Shown: in pieces, positions 45,457 to 54,533 of the stretch
Position numbering within the stretch: the stretch's first letter is position 1
Layout of the letters: each line of letters begins with the position of its first letter
NCBI RefSeq assembly: GCF_014646055.1
Contig: NZ_BMMS01000001.1
Coordinates: forward strand, 144,240-208,239
DNA length: 64,000 nucleotides
DNA from: Wenjunlia tyrosinilytica
GTDB lineage: Bacteria > Actinomycetota > Actinomycetes > Streptomycetales > Streptomycetaceae
Direction of reading: 5' to 3'
Position numbers and translations under genes: made by a program
The notes under the pieces: generated by a model
Databases searched by the model: none
Seen by the model: only the letters and a program-made list of their open reading frames with translations
Told to the model about the DNA's origin: nothing

Positions 45457-46740
45457 ATGGGCAACGAGGGTGACGGCTGGGTTCCCGGCGTATGGGATCC
45501 CAAGGCCAACGGGGGCGCGGGCGGGTGGGTGCGCAGGCAGGACACCGGCACCCACCATCTCGGCCGCCCGACCGCGCCGGAGGAGTCCGCGCCAGAGGAG
45601 CCCGCGCCCGAGCAGGAGAGCCGGTCGGAGCAGGAGAGCGGACCGGAGGACGCCCAGGACGACGCGCGGAGCACCAGCCGGGCGAACGGGCAGACGAGCA
45701 GCATCGGGCCCCTCCCGGCCGGGTCCGCGGACACCCGGGTGGGCGCGCCGAGGGACGAGCACGCCGCCCGGACCGCACCGCAGCCGCCGCCCTTTCGTCC
45801 CCCGGCCCCCACGGCCCCTTACCCGCAGCCGTTCAACGCTCCCCCGCCGCCTCCGCTGCCACCGCGGCACACGCAGTTCGGGAAGCCGCCGTACACCGAG
45901 CCGCCCCATCCCGGGGCGCAGCACGCCGAGCCGCCGTTCGCCGAGCCGCAGCACCCCGCCCCGCCCTACCCCCAGCAGTTCCCGCCGCACGCGCCCGGTC
46001 GCGAGCCCGGGTACCACGGCGGCGCCGGTCCCGAGCCCGCGCATGACGGCGGCGCCGGACGCAAATGGCTCATCGCGCTGGCCCTCGGCGCCGTCGGGGT
46101 CGGTCTCGGCTTCGGGGCCGTGTACGCGCTGGACTCCGGCGGCGGGGGCGGCGACAAGGCCGCCCACTCGCCCGCGCCCGATCCGGGCAAGGACAAGGGC
46201 GGCAAGAGCGACGGGCAGGCTCCCGACACCTCGGACTCCTCGGCCTCCTCGCCCTCGGCCTCCGCGACCCCCGACGACCCGGCCGCCGAGCAGGCGGGCG
46301 ATCTGGACGACCTGCTCGGCCAGAGCTCGCAGGACCGGAAGAAGGTGAGCGACGCCGTGAACGCGGTGGACGCCTGCGCTTCGTCGGACACCGTGTCGAC
46401 CGCCAGGAGCGATCTGCGTGACGCGGCCGAGCACCGTGACCAGTTGGTGGACAAGCTCGACAGCCTGGAGCTGGACCGGGTCGAGGGCGGCGCCGAGGCC
46501 GCCGCCGCGCTGAGGACCGCCTGGCAGCACTCCGCGGACGCCGACCGGGCGTTCGCGGACTGGGCCACCACCATGGCGGCGGGCGGCTGCTCCTCGGGCA
46601 GCGCCCCCCATGACGCCGACTACGATCTCGGAACCGCGAGCAGTGAGCGAGCGTCCAAGGCCAAGAAGGATTTCGTCAAGAAGTGGAATCCGATCGCCGG
46701 CGAGCACGGATTGGAGGCAAGGTCCGCGGATGCGCTCTGA
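45457..46740 (+). CDS. Proline-rich single-pass membrane protein, unknown function
   Basis: 427 residues. Residues 1-195 are disordered: Glu/Pro/Ser-rich, then PPPFRPPAPTAPYPQPFNAP and similar. One membrane segment, WLIALALGAVGVGLGFGAVYAL (about 205-226), preceded by a basic RK, so the Pro-rich part is cytoplasmic. The outside part begins with a Gly/Ser/Asp-rich linker and ends in an alpha-helical domain (about 285-425) with two conserved Cys (DACAS and GGCSSG). Its end overlaps the start of an N-acetylmuramoyl-L-alanine amidase by 11 bp, implying a joint role in the cell envelope. Confidence 0.75.
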   Translation: MGNEGDGWVPGVWDPKANGGAGGWVRRQDTGTHHLGRPTAPEESAPEEPAPEQESRSEQESGPEDAQDDARSTSRANGQTSSIGPLPAGSADTRVGAPRDEHAARTAPQPPPFRPPAPTAPYPQPFNAPPPPPLPPRHTQFGKPPYTEPPHPGAQHAEPPFAEPQHPAPPYPQQFPPHAPGREPGYHGGAGPEPAHDGGAGRKWLIALALGAVGVGLGFGAVYALDSGGGGGDKAAHSPAPDPGKDKGGKSDGQAPDTSDSSASSPSASATPDDPAAEQAGDLDDLLGQSSQDRKKVSDAVNAVDACASSDTVSTARSDLRDAAEHRDQLVDKLDSLELDRVEGGAEAAAALRTAWQHSADADRAFADWATTMAAGGCSSGSAPHDADYDLGTASSERASKAKKDFVKKWNPIAGEHGLEARSADAL

Positions 46741-47650
46741 GTCGCGTCGCGGGAGCAGGTCGCTGATCGCCGTCGCCGCACTGCTGCCGACATGCTGCGC
46801 GGGCTGGCTGGTGTGGCAGTCGTTCGACGATCCGCAGGAACCGTCCGCGGGTGCCTTCCCCGCCCCCTCTTCCTCTTCGTCCGCGCGCCCTTCGCCTTCC
46901 TCCTCGAGGACCGAGCAGGCGAAAGAGGCGGACAAGCCCGACGGAAAGGGCGGCAGTGGCGGACAGGGGCCACTCTCAGGCATGGTCGTGGTGCTCGATC
47001 CGGGGCACAATGTGCACAACCGCGACCACCGGGCGGAAATCAACCGCAAGGTCGACGCCGGGACGTTCCGCAAGGAGTGCGACACGACGGGGACCGCGAC
47101 CAACTCCGGTTACACCGAGGCCGAGTTCACCCTCGACGTGTCGCGGCGGGTCGGCAAACTGCTGAAAGCACGGGGGGCGACGGTGAAGTTCACGCAGAAC
47201 GGCGATCGCCCCTGGGGGCCTTGCGTGGACGAACGCGCCCGCATCGGCAACAAGGCACACGCCGACGCCGCCGTCTCGATCCACGCCGACGGCTCACTCG
47301 GCACGGGCAACCGGGGCTTCCATGTCATCGTGCCCCGTTCCGTGCGCACCTCGTCCGCCGACACCACGGCAATCGTGGGCCCTTCGCGGCGGCTCGGCCG
47401 GCAACTCAAGAAGCACTACGCCGAGGCCACGTCGTTCCCCCTCGCCAATTACCTCGGCGGGGGAAGCGGCTTGACGGTCAGAGAAGACCTGGGCGGTCTC
47501 AATCTTTCCAAGGTTCCGAAGGTTTTCATCGAATGCGGCAATATGCGCAACGCCACGGACGCACGTGGTCTCACCAGCGCATCCTGGCGACAACTCGCCG
47601 CCAAAGGGATAGCGGAGGGCATCTCCGCCTTCCTTGTCAATAATTCTTGA
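46730..47650 (+). CDS. N-acetylmuramoyl-L-alanine amidase (Amidase_3)
   Basis: 306 residues. An N-terminal anchor (SLIAVAALLPTCCAGWLVW) and a Ser/Pro-rich linker lead to the catalytic domain. Zinc ligands: VVLDPGHNVHN (His), GYTEAEFTLDV (Glu), VSIHADGS (His), and the catalytic Glu in KVFIECGNMRN. It cuts the amide bond between muramic acid and the peptide stem of peptidoglycan. ATG 46730 lies inside the end of the preceding membrane-protein gene, with GGAGG about 12 nt upstream, so translation is probably coupled. Exported side as for cell separation enzymes. Confidence 0.9.
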   Translation: MRSESRRGSRSLIAVAALLPTCCAGWLVWQSFDDPQEPSAGAFPAPSSSSSARPSPSSSRTEQAKEADKPDGKGGSGGQGPLSGMVVVLDPGHNVHNRDHRAEINRKVDAGTFRKECDTTGTATNSGYTEAEFTLDVSRRVGKLLKARGATVKFTQNGDRPWGPCVDERARIGNKAHADAAVSIHADGSLGTGNRGFHVIVPRSVRTSSADTTAIVGPSRRLGRQLKKHYAEATSFPLANYLGGGSGLTVREDLGGLNLSKVPKVFIECGNMRNATDARGLTSASWRQLAAKGIAEGISAFLVNNS

Positions 47651-47762
47651 CGGACCCCCGGCCCCGGCGCGGGAGCCTCAATCCGCCCCCGTACGATGGT
47701 GCTTCCGCGCCCGAAGCACCGGCGACAGCGACGACGACACCAAGACCCACAAAGGACTTCAC

Positions 47763-48626
47763 GTGAACATCCGCTCCCTCACCAGAGGAGACGGCGCGGT
47801 CATCGGCGCCGCGCTGCTGCTTTTCATCGGCTCGTTCCTCGGGTTCTTCACCTTCGAGGACAGGAGCTTCAACGGCTCCTCGAAGGACTACACGGTCAGT
47901 GCGTGGAGCCCGGCGACATTCCCGCTGCTGCCCACGGTCCACCTCGCCGCGCTGATCGGTGTCGCGCTCATCATCCTCGGACGCTCCGCCAATCAGAGCC
48001 GTAAGATCGCCGGGCTCGAACTGCCGCAGTGGGGCACGGCGCTGTGCGTGTTCGCCGGCTGGTCCGCCCTCTGGTCGGTGTTCTCCAACCTGTGGCCGTC
48101 GATCTCGGACATCTTCGACGAGGCCAACGACAAGACCGACCTCGGGGCCGGTGCCTGGCTGACGTTCGTCTTCGGCATCGCCGTCGCCGTTCTCGCGGTA
48201 CTGGGCAACAGCCTTCCCGCGCTGAAGGCCCCGCTGATGTCCGCCCCGCGCCAGCCCCAGCCCCAGCCCCAGCCCGGCTACGGCTACCCGGGCCAGACCG
48301 GTCAGCCCGGCCACCCGGGTCAGCCCGGCGGCTACGGCTACCCGGCCCAGGGCGTCGACCCCTCCTTCGGTGGCCAGGCCGCGGCGGCCCCCGGTCCGCA
48401 GGCGGCTCCGGCCACCGGTGCGCAGGAGTTCACCCCGTTCTGGTTCGCCGTGCCGGTCGCCCGGCCTCTGTTCCCCGAGGACGGCTCCTCCGGCGCCCCG
48501 ATCGCGGAGCTGACGCCGGGCCAGTGGTACCTGGCCGTCGACCAGCGCGGGCCGGCGATCATCGCGCAGACCCAGGACGGCCGCCGCGGCGTGCTCCAGG
48601 ACTCCTCCGGCATCCAGCGCGGCTGA
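47763..48626 (+). CDS. Multi-pass membrane protein with Gln/Pro/Gly-rich tail (DUF5336-like)
   Basis: 287 residues from GTG 47763, with AAAGGA 6 nt upstream. Four membrane segments: AVIGAALLLFIGSFLGFFTF, LPTVHLAALIGVALIILG, TALCVFAGWSALWSVF and WLTFVFGIAVAVLAVLG. A flexible repeat region follows (QPQPQPQPGYGYPGQTGQPG, residues about 160-215), ending in a small soluble domain (FTPFWFAVPVARPL... PGQWYLAVDQRG). Resembles streptomycete proteins I know only as hypothetical. Alone, 112 bp after the amidase, same strand. Confidence 0.7.
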   Translation: MNIRSLTRGDGAVIGAALLLFIGSFLGFFTFEDRSFNGSSKDYTVSAWSPATFPLLPTVHLAALIGVALIILGRSANQSRKIAGLELPQWGTALCVFAGWSALWSVFSNLWPSISDIFDEANDKTDLGAGAWLTFVFGIAVAVLAVLGNSLPALKAPLMSAPRQPQPQPQPGYGYPGQTGQPGHPGQPGGYGYPAQGVDPSFGGQAAAAPGPQAAPATGAQEFTPFWFAVPVARPLFPEDGSSGAPIAELTPGQWYLAVDQRGPAIIAQTQDGRRGVLQDSSGIQRG

Positions 48627-48708
48627 CCGTGACCGCCCGACGGCGCCGGAACCGCGGCAGGTGAACCGCGGCGCGTGAGCGCACCCGGCGCCACCGAGCA
48701 CCGGCGCG

Positions 48709-48738
48709 AGGCCCCGACCCCACCGTGGGTCGGGGCCT
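48709..48738 (+). terminator. 12-bp hairpin terminator
   Basis: AGGCCCCGACCC, loop CACCGT, GGGTCGGGGCCT, followed by TCCCGTTTCG. Ends transcripts of the membrane-protein gene. Confidence 0.85.
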
Positions 48739-48855
48739 TCCCGTTTCGTCCCCGGCGCCCTAAGGTCGGCTCCCGACGCCCGGTCACCCGTTCGGCCGAC
48801 CGATACGGAGTCCTTCCGGTCGGGAGGCTTGGGGTCTTCGAGTAGGAGTAGCCTC

Positions 48856-49866
48856 ATGCGGCTCGGTCTCGCCCTCGGGTACTGGGGGCGCGGTCCCTCG
48901 CCCGACACGCTCCCCCTCGTCCAGGAGGCGGAACGGCTCGGCTACCACTCCGTGTGGACGGCCGAGGCCTGGGGCTCCGACGTCTTCACCCCGCTCACCT
49001 GGATCGCCGCGCACACCACCCGGATCCGGCTGGGCACCGCCATCGCCCAGATGGCGGCACGCACCCCGACCGCCACCGCGATGCACGCCCTCACCCTCGA
49101 CCACATGTCCGGCGGACGGATGATGCTCGGTCTGGGACTGTCCGGGCCGCAGGTCGTGGAAGGCTGGTACGGCAGGCCGTTCCCCCGCAGCCCGTTGACG
49201 GCGACGCGCGAGTATGTCGAGGTGATCCGGCAGGTGCTGCGCAGGTCCGAGCCGGTGCGGCTGGACGGCGACTACCACCGGCACCCCTACAACGGGCCGG
49301 ACGCCACCGGCCTGGGCAAACCCCTCAAGCCGATCGTGCACCCGCTGCGCCCGGACCTGCCGATCCTGCTCGGCGCCGAGGGCCCGAAGAACATCGCCCA
49401 GACCACCCGGATCGCCGACGGCTGGCTGCCGCTGTACTGGTCGCCGTTCCGTACCGGCGCCTACGCCGAATCGCTCGCCGAGGCGCCGAAGGACTTCCTC
49501 GTCGCCCCGATGGTGCACGCCCGGGTGTGCGACGACGTGGCGCAGGGGCTGGCGCCGGTGAAGGCCGTCATCGGCTTCTACATCGGGGGCATGGGCGCCA
49601 AGGGGCGGAACTTCCACGCCGATCTCATGGCCAGGATGGGCTTCGAGGCCGAGGCCCGCCGGATCCAGGAGCTCTTCCTCGACGGGCGCCGGGACGAGGC
49701 GATCGCGCTGGTGCCGGAGGAGTTCGTGGACGAGATCTCGCTGGTGGGACCGCGCGAGCGCGTCGCGGAGCGGCTGGAGGCATGGCGGGAGGGCCCGGTG
49801 ACGGACCTGCTGATCACCTCGCGCGACCGGGACACCCTGCGGACCCTCGCCGAGCTGGTCGGCTGA
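48856..49866 (+). CDS. LLM-class F420-dependent oxidoreductase
   Basis: 336 residues. LALGYWGRG, AERLGYHSVWTAEAWGSDVF, IRLGTAIAQMAARTPTATAM, HMSGGRMMLGLGLSGP and YVEVIRQVLRR are the luciferase-like monooxygenase core in its F420-binding actinobacterial branch. It transfers a hydride to or from an unknown substrate with the deazaflavin F420. ATG 48856 follows AGGAG by 7 nt. Single gene between a terminator on the left and a convergent lipoprotein gene on the right. Confidence 0.88.
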   Translation: MRLGLALGYWGRGPSPDTLPLVQEAERLGYHSVWTAEAWGSDVFTPLTWIAAHTTRIRLGTAIAQMAARTPTATAMHALTLDHMSGGRMMLGLGLSGPQVVEGWYGRPFPRSPLTATREYVEVIRQVLRRSEPVRLDGDYHRHPYNGPDATGLGKPLKPIVHPLRPDLPILLGAEGPKNIAQTTRIADGWLPLYWSPFRTGAYAESLAEAPKDFLVAPMVHARVCDDVAQGLAPVKAVIGFYIGGMGAKGRNFHADLMARMGFEAEARRIQELFLDGRRDEAIALVPEEFVDEISLVGPRERVAERLEAWREGPVTDLLITSRDRDTLRTLAELVG

Positions 49867-49927
49867 CCCGGACGGGCCCCGGCCGAAGCGGTCGGCCGAA
49901 CCGACGGGCCGGTCCCCCGCGGCGGGT

Positions 49928-50470
49928 TCAGCCGCCCAACTGCCCCGCGGTGGGCAGCCGGTCGGTGACCGGGGCGCCGCAGTCGTCCCCCGCCTCCTTG
50001 ACGCTGCTGATCACATTCTCGAAGGTGTCGATGTCCTCGTCGCCGGCGTCCCCCGCGCGCAGCTTGGCACCCAGCCCCTGAAGGCTCTCGATGCCCTCGC
50101 CCAGCGGGGCGACGGACTCGGTCAGCCGCGGGTCGCCCTCGGCCTCCCTGGTCGCGGCCTTGAGCCTGCTGTATGTGAACGAGCCCGCGAGCCCGGCCTT
50201 GACCAGCGCCATCGTGCGTCCCTGCGCACCCTTGCGCAGCCGCCCCGCCTTGTACGGCTTGACGATCCACTGGTACGTGGCCCCGGCGGCCAGGCCCGCG
50301 TTGGCGACGAACCGGGTCTTGGCGAACCTCGCCCGCTCTGCCGAGGCCGCGGGAGCCGCCGGACCCGCGGCGGTTTCCTCGGCAGTCGATCCGCAGGCGG
50401 GTACCGACAGCAGGGCAGCGGCGAGCAGAAGTGCCGTCAGCGTCCGCTGGAGGGACGAGGCGTACGGCAC
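49928..50470 (-). CDS. Small lipoprotein of unknown function
   Basis: 180 residues. Signal peptide RTLTALLLAAALLSVPAC, a good lipobox with Cys 26, then an Ala-rich spacer. The mature part is helical (RFVANAGLAAGATYQWIVKPYKAG, quoted without its end) with one later Cys. I recognise it only as a conserved streptomycete hypothetical. No neighbour gives a functional hint; the small membrane-protein gene to the right is divergent. Confidence 0.75.
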   Translation of the reverse strand: MPYASSLQRTLTALLLAAALLSVPACGSTAEETAAGPAAPAASAERARFAKTRFVANAGLAAGATYQWIVKPYKAGRLRKGAQGRTMALVKAGLAGSFTYSRLKAATREAEGDPRLTESVAPLGEGIESLQGLGAKLRAGDAGDEDIDTFENVISSVKEAGDDCGAPVTDRLPTAGQLGG

Positions 50471-50648
50471 GGCGCTGTACCTTTCGGGGGCATGAGTGTG
50501 CGAGGGTCTTCTGCAGACTCACACGGCCCACCCGTCCTCGCGATCCATGCGCGTCCGTTCGGGTGGCCCGCCGAGCGCGGACAAACAGCCGTTCGACGGG
50601 TGGGAAACAGCGGGGTTTCAAGTCGTCGGTTGCGGCAAGCCGTTGACT

Positions 50649-50936
50649 ATGGCCAGACACTATGGAGGAAACCAGGCCGCGGTCGTGATACGGGTCGTCG
50701 CCGACATCATGGCGCTGATCCTCGGACTGTGGATCCTGATGTATGTGCTGGACGCGAACCGCGCGAACGACCTGGTCAGCTTTGTGCGGGACGCCGCGAA
50801 CTGGCTCGCGGGCTGGTCCCACGACCTGTTCACCATGGACACCGACTGGCTGCGGGTTCTGCTGAACTACGGCCTGCCCGCCGTGGTGTACCTGCTGATC
50901 GGGCACGCTCTCGCGGCCCGCGTCAGCCGCCTGTAG
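50649..50936 (+). CDS. Small membrane protein, unknown function
   Basis: 95 residues from ATG 50649. Two hydrophobic segments: VVIRVVADIMALILGLWILMYVL (inner part quoted short: MALILGLWILMYVL) and LLNYGLPAVVYLLIGHALA, joined by a helix DLVSFVRDAANWLAGWSHDLF. The N-terminal MARHYGG is charged. Common in streptomycetes as a hypothetical protein. The ribosome site is weak; upstream in-frame codons up to 50496 look noncoding. Confidence 0.7.
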   Translation: MARHYGGNQAAVVIRVVADIMALILGLWILMYVLDANRANDLVSFVRDAANWLAGWSHDLFTMDTDWLRVLLNYGLPAVVYLLIGHALAARVSRL

Positions 50937-50952
50937 GACACCCGTCCACCGG

Positions 50953-52065
50953 CTATGACGCGCAGCCGTCAGCCTCGCATCCGCTCGCCGAGGGCTCCAG
51001 GCCCACCGGGAGCAGATCTCCCCCGAAGACGGCGGTGGTGGCGTCGTCTCCCCCGAGCGCCGCCACCGCGAGCAACAGCGAGCCCGCGGTCCACGAGGTC
51101 TTCTCCTCGGGCCAGACCGCGTCGTCCTCGAACACGTAGCCGGTCCAGTACATGCCGTCCTCCGCCCGCAGGTGTCCGATCCACCGCAGGATCTCCACCG
51201 CCCGGTCGGACTCACCCATCGCCCACAGCGCGAGCGCCAGCTCGGCGCTCTCGCCGCCGGTCACCCAGGGCCGGTCGGAAACGCAGCGCACCCCCAGGCC
51301 GGGGACGACGAAACGGTCCCACTCGGCCTCGATCCGCTCCTTTGCCGCGGCACCGCGCAAGGCCGTGCCCAGCACCGGGTAGTACCAGTCCATCGAGAAG
51401 CGTCCCTTGTCCAGGAAGCGCCCGGGGTGGTCGAGCACCGCGTGGCCCAGCCGCCCGGTGGCCAACTCCCAGTCAGGCTGCGGCTCTTCACGGTGCTCGG
51501 CGATGGCCAGGGCGCAGCGCAGCGCCTGGTACATGCTCGAGCAGCCGGTCAGCAGGGCCTCGTCGGGAGCGGTGCCGTCGGGGTCGCGCTTCCAGCGGAT
51601 CTGCCCGCCGGGTGCCTGAAGGCCCAGGACGAACTCCACCGCCGCGTAAACGGTCGGCCACATCCGGTCGAGGAAGGCGTCGTCCCCGGTGGCCAGGTAG
51701 TGGTGCCAGAGCCCGACCGCGATGTAGGCGCAGAAGTTGGACTCGCGCACCCGGTCCGTGGGGACGCCGTCGGTGTAGGCGGCGTACCAGGAGCCGTCGC
51801 TGTTCTGGTTGTCGGCGAGCCAGCGGTAGGCGGCCTCGGCGCGCTCGTGCTCGGCGGCCACGTCGAGGGCCATGGCCGACTCGACGTGGTCCCACGGGTC
51901 CAGATGGCCTCCGGTGAACCAAGGGATGGCGCCGTCGGGACGCTGGATCGCCGCTATCGCGCGCACGGTGGCCGCGGCCTGGTCGGCGGTGAGCACCCCG
52001 GGCAGTTCCAGCAGCGAGTAGGAGTCGCCGCCGGTGCGGCCGAGGGGCCTTCCTGGCGTGGTCAC
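50953..52065 (-). CDS. Alpha/alpha-toroid protein (prenyltransferase/squalene-cyclase-like fold)
   Basis: 370 residues from GTG. Repeated helical hairpins with aromatic-rich ends such as ATVRAIAAIQRPDGAIPW, YRWLADNQNSDGSWY and ILRWIGHLRAEDGMYWTGYV resemble the QW-like repeats of terpene cyclases/prenyltransferase-like toroids; glycoside-hydrolase-like toroids (GH15/GH88 style) are another possibility. No DXDD motif of squalene-hopene cyclases is seen, so cyclase chemistry is doubtful. Last gene of the operon glycosyltransferase, methyltransferase, toroid; its GTG overlaps the methyltransferase stop (GTGA). Ends with a Cys pair (SGCEADGCAS). Confidence 0.7.
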   Translation of the reverse strand: MTTPGRPLGRTGGDSYSLLELPGVLTADQAAATVRAIAAIQRPDGAIPWFTGGHLDPWDHVESAMALDVAAEHERAEAAYRWLADNQNSDGSWYAAYTDGVPTDRVRESNFCAYIAVGLWHHYLATGDDAFLDRMWPTVYAAVEFVLGLQAPGGQIRWKRDPDGTAPDEALLTGCSSMYQALRCALAIAEHREEPQPDWELATGRLGHAVLDHPGRFLDKGRFSMDWYYPVLGTALRGAAAKERIEAEWDRFVVPGLGVRCVSDRPWVTGGESAELALALWAMGESDRAVEILRWIGHLRAEDGMYWTGYVFEDDAVWPEEKTSWTAGSLLLAVAALGGDDATTAVFGGDLLPVGLEPSASGCEADGCAS

Positions 52066-52883
52066 CGGCCGCTCTCAACGGACGGCGCGGCGGCGGACAC
52101 GGCGGCTTCGGCGGACACGGCGGACACGGCGGCTTCGGCAGAGCCCGCGGGCTCTGCCGGCGCGGCCGGCAGGTGGGGCTTGGTCGCGTAGGCGACGAAG
52201 CTCTTGCCGATCAGCGGGTTGAGGGCCTGCTCCGCCAGGCGGGTGGCGAGCGGGCGCTTCATGATGTCCCAGACCAGCAGCTTGTGATACGCCTTCACCG
52301 GCAGTGCCTTGTCGTTGTCCACGCCGACGGCGCATTTGATCCACCAGTACGGCGAGTGCAGCCCGTGGGCGTGGTGGGTTCCGTAGGGGTTCAGGCCCGC
52401 CTCGCGCATCCTGCCGAGCAGTTCGTCGCCGCGGTAGATGCGGATGTGGCCGCCCTCGACCTCGTGGTACTCGTCGGAGAGCATCCAGCAGATCTTCTCG
52501 GGAAGCCAGCGCGGCACGGTGACGGCGATGAGACCGCCCGGCCGCAGGACGCGGACCATCTCGGCGAGCACGCCCTTGTCGTCGGGGATGTGCTCCATGA
52601 CCTCGGAGATGATCACGCGGTCGAAGCTGTCGTCCGGGAACGGCAGGGCCAGGGCGTCGCCCTCGATGGCGACGGCGGTGGCTCCGGCCGGGGCCTCGCC
52701 CTCGAGCGCCATCGCCCCGAACATCTTGCCGACCTCGAGGATCTCGTCAGCGTTGCGGTCCAGGGCGACGACATTGGCGCCGCGCCGGTAGCACTCGAAG
52801 GCATGGCGGCCGGCACCGCAGCCGAGGTCGAGTACCCGGTCGCCGGGGGCGAGCGGGAAGCGAGAGAAGTCCACGGTCAGCAC
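52062..52883 (-). CDS. Class I SAM-dependent methyltransferase
   Basis: 273 residues from [23 protein letters not shown] (motif I), VVALDRNADEILEV (motif II), FDRVIISEVMEHIPDD and RPGGLIAVTVPRWLPE are UbiE/Methyltransf_11-like. WWIKCAVGVDNDKALPVKAY in the last third is not part of the core and may bind a lipid or glycan. The C-terminal 35 residues are an Ala/Ser/Val repeat (SAEAAVSAVSAEAAVSAA) encoded by a short GGCTTCGGCGGACACGGC-like DNA repeat. Middle gene of the glycosyltransferase operon. Confidence 0.85.
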   Translation of the reverse strand: MLTVDFSRFPLAPGDRVLDLGCGAGRHAFECYRRGANVVALDRNADEILEVGKMFGAMALEGEAPAGATAVAIEGDALALPFPDDSFDRVIISEVMEHIPDDKGVLAEMVRVLRPGGLIAVTVPRWLPEKICWMLSDEYHEVEGGHIRIYRGDELLGRMREAGLNPYGTHHAHGLHSPYWWIKCAVGVDNDKALPVKAYHKLLVWDIMKRPLATRLAEQALNPLIGKSFVAYATKPHLPAAPAEPAGSAEAAVSAVSAEAAVSAAAPSVESGR

Positions 52884-52920
52884 TGGGGGCTCTGCTTTCG
52901 TCTGAGGCGTATCGCTGCGT

Positions 52921-52963
52921 CGGCTGGTCGGCTTCGGCTGGTCGGCTTCGGCTGGTTCGGCTT
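52921..52963. repeat. Three tandem copies of a 14-bp word
   Basis: CGGCTGGTCGGCTT twice, then a 15-bp variant, in the 93-bp gap between the glycosyltransferase stop and the methyltransferase start. Confidence 0.85.
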
Positions 52964-52976
52964 CTGCGAGGGGGGG

Positions 52977-54305
52977 TCAGCGTGGTCGGGTGGCGGCCCT
53001 GGCCGCGATGGCCTCGCGGTAGCGGTCGGCGGTACCGCGGGCGGCCTGCTCCCAGGTGAAGCGGCGCAGCACCCGTTCGCGCCCCGCGGCTCCGAGGCGA
53101 CGGCGCAGGTCCGGGTCGCCGAGCAGGCGGCACAGGGCGGCGGCCAGCGCTCCGGCGTCGCCCGGAGGCACGGCGAGGCAGGTCCGCCCGTCGGGGCCGG
53201 CGACCTCCGGGATGGCTCCGCCGGTGGTGGCCACCAGGGGGGTGCCGGTCGCCATGGCCTCGGCGGAAGGCAGGGAGAAGCCCTCGTACAGGGAGGGCAC
53301 GCAGGCCACCTCGGCGCCGCGGATGAGGTCGACGAGTTCGGCGTCGCTGATGCCCTTGACGAACTCGATGGCGCCACCGAGCCCGAACCGCTCGATGGCG
53401 GCGGCGACCGGCCCGTCGTCGGACCGCTTGCCGACGACGACGAGGTGGGCGTCGGGCCGTTCCGTACGCACCTTGGCGAGCGCCTCGACGAGGTGGATCA
53501 GACCCTTGAGCGGTACGTCGGCGCTGGAAGTGGTGACGATGCGGCCGGGCACCTCGGGCACGGAGGGGTCGGGCGAGAACAGTCCGGTGTCGGCGCCGAT
53601 GTGGACGACATGGATGCGCTCGGGACGCACACCGAGGTCGTCGATGATCTCCTGTCGCGAGGTGCCGGAGACGGTCAGCACCGACGGCAGGCGTCGGGCC
53701 ACGCGCTTCTGCATCCGGGTGAAGCCGTACCAGCGGCGCACGGACAGGCGGCGCCGCCGGTTGGGCGCCGCGTCGAGCTCCAGGCGCCGGTCCACGGTGA
53801 TCGGGTGGTGGATGGTGGTGACGAGCGGGAAGCCGAGGCGTTCGAGGCCGAGCAGTCCGTAGCCGAGGGTCTGGTTGTCGTGGACGACGTCGAACTCACC
53901 GCGCCTGGCGGCGAGGTGACGGCGGGCCCGCAGGCTGAAGGTCAGCGGCTCGGGGAAGCCCGCGCTGAGCATGACGCCGACCTCGAGCAGGTCCACGGCG
54001 TCGCGGTACTCACGCGGCCCGGGTACGCGGAACGGGTCGGGCTGCCGGTAGAGATCGAGGCTCGGCAGCTCGGTGAGCGGCACCCCGCCGTCCAGGACCG
54101 GGTAGGGCTGGGCGCCGATGACCTCGACGGTGTGCCCGAGCCGGGCGAGTTCGCGGGAGAGGTGGCGGACGTAGACGCCCTGGCCTCCGCAGAACGGGTT
54201 TCCCTTGTACGAGAGCAGCGCGATGCGCAGCGGACCCTCACCGGCGGCGGGGGCGATCGGTTCGACGGGATCGGGCCCGATCGCCTGCGCGGCCTCAGCG
54301 GTCAC
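52977..54305 (-). CDS. GT4-family glycosyltransferase
   Basis: 442 residues from GTG 54305 (GAAGGGGG 6 nt upstream). N-terminal acceptor domain: LRIALLSYKGNPFCGGQGVYVRHLSRELA with the GGQG loop. C-terminal GT-B half: VTTSSADVPLKGLIHLVEAL, HLVVVGKRSDDG, AEVACVPSLYEGFSLPSAEAMA (E-x7-E motif, nucleotide-sugar binding) and GTPLVATTGGAIPEV. Retaining transferase using an NDP-sugar, likely on a lipid or cell-wall glycan. First gene of the operon with a methyltransferase and a toroid protein. The promoter region, shared with the divergent KstR-like gene, holds two KstR-type sites. Confidence 0.9.
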   Translation of the reverse strand: MTAEAAQAIGPDPVEPIAPAAGEGPLRIALLSYKGNPFCGGQGVYVRHLSRELARLGHTVEVIGAQPYPVLDGGVPLTELPSLDLYRQPDPFRVPGPREYRDAVDLLEVGVMLSAGFPEPLTFSLRARRHLAARRGEFDVVHDNQTLGYGLLGLERLGFPLVTTIHHPITVDRRLELDAAPNRRRRLSVRRWYGFTRMQKRVARRLPSVLTVSGTSRQEIIDDLGVRPERIHVVHIGADTGLFSPDPSVPEVPGRIVTTSSADVPLKGLIHLVEALAKVRTERPDAHLVVVGKRSDDGPVAAAIERFGLGGAIEFVKGISDAELVDLIRGAEVACVPSLYEGFSLPSAEAMATGTPLVATTGGAIPEVAGPDGRTCLAVPPGDAGALAAALCRLLGDPDLRRRLGAAGRERVLRRFTWEQAARGTADRYREAIAARAATRPR

Positions 54306-54359
54306 TCGCGGCCCCCTTCTCACTGCGGCTCAGCCGGAGCGTATCCGTCCATGTTCATT

Positions 54360-54373
54360 TAGAACAAGTTCCA
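54360..54373. promoter_or_regulatory. KstR-like operator, site C
   Basis: TAGAACAAGTTCCA, matching TnnAACnnGTTnnA, 55 bp before the glycosyltransferase GTG and facing its promoter. Confidence 0.7.
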
Positions 54374-54519
54374 CTATCGGATCGCCCGGGAAGTCTCGAA
54401 GATACCCGCCGCCGCCACCTTCCCTGTCACCGCGTCCCGTGATCCGCGCCACTCCCTCGCCCCGCCACGCCACCCGAACCCACCGGGAGCAGGACGAACG
54501 CACACTCCTCGCGCTAAAG

Positions 54520-54533
54520 TAGAACGGGTTTCA
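54520..54533. promoter_or_regulatory. KstR-like operator, site D
   Basis: TAGAACGGGTTTCA, one position weaker than the others, 108 bp before the regulator's GTG start; probably the autoregulatory site. Confidence 0.65.

Noticed and set aside
45334..47103. 589-codon minus-strand frame opposite the Pro-rich membrane protein and amidase
   Set aside because: Shadow of the plus-strand genes, which have clear membrane and amidase motifs.
50953..52065. Squalene-hopene or terpene cyclase
   Set aside because: The DXDD catalytic motif is not seen and the length is about half that of such cyclases.
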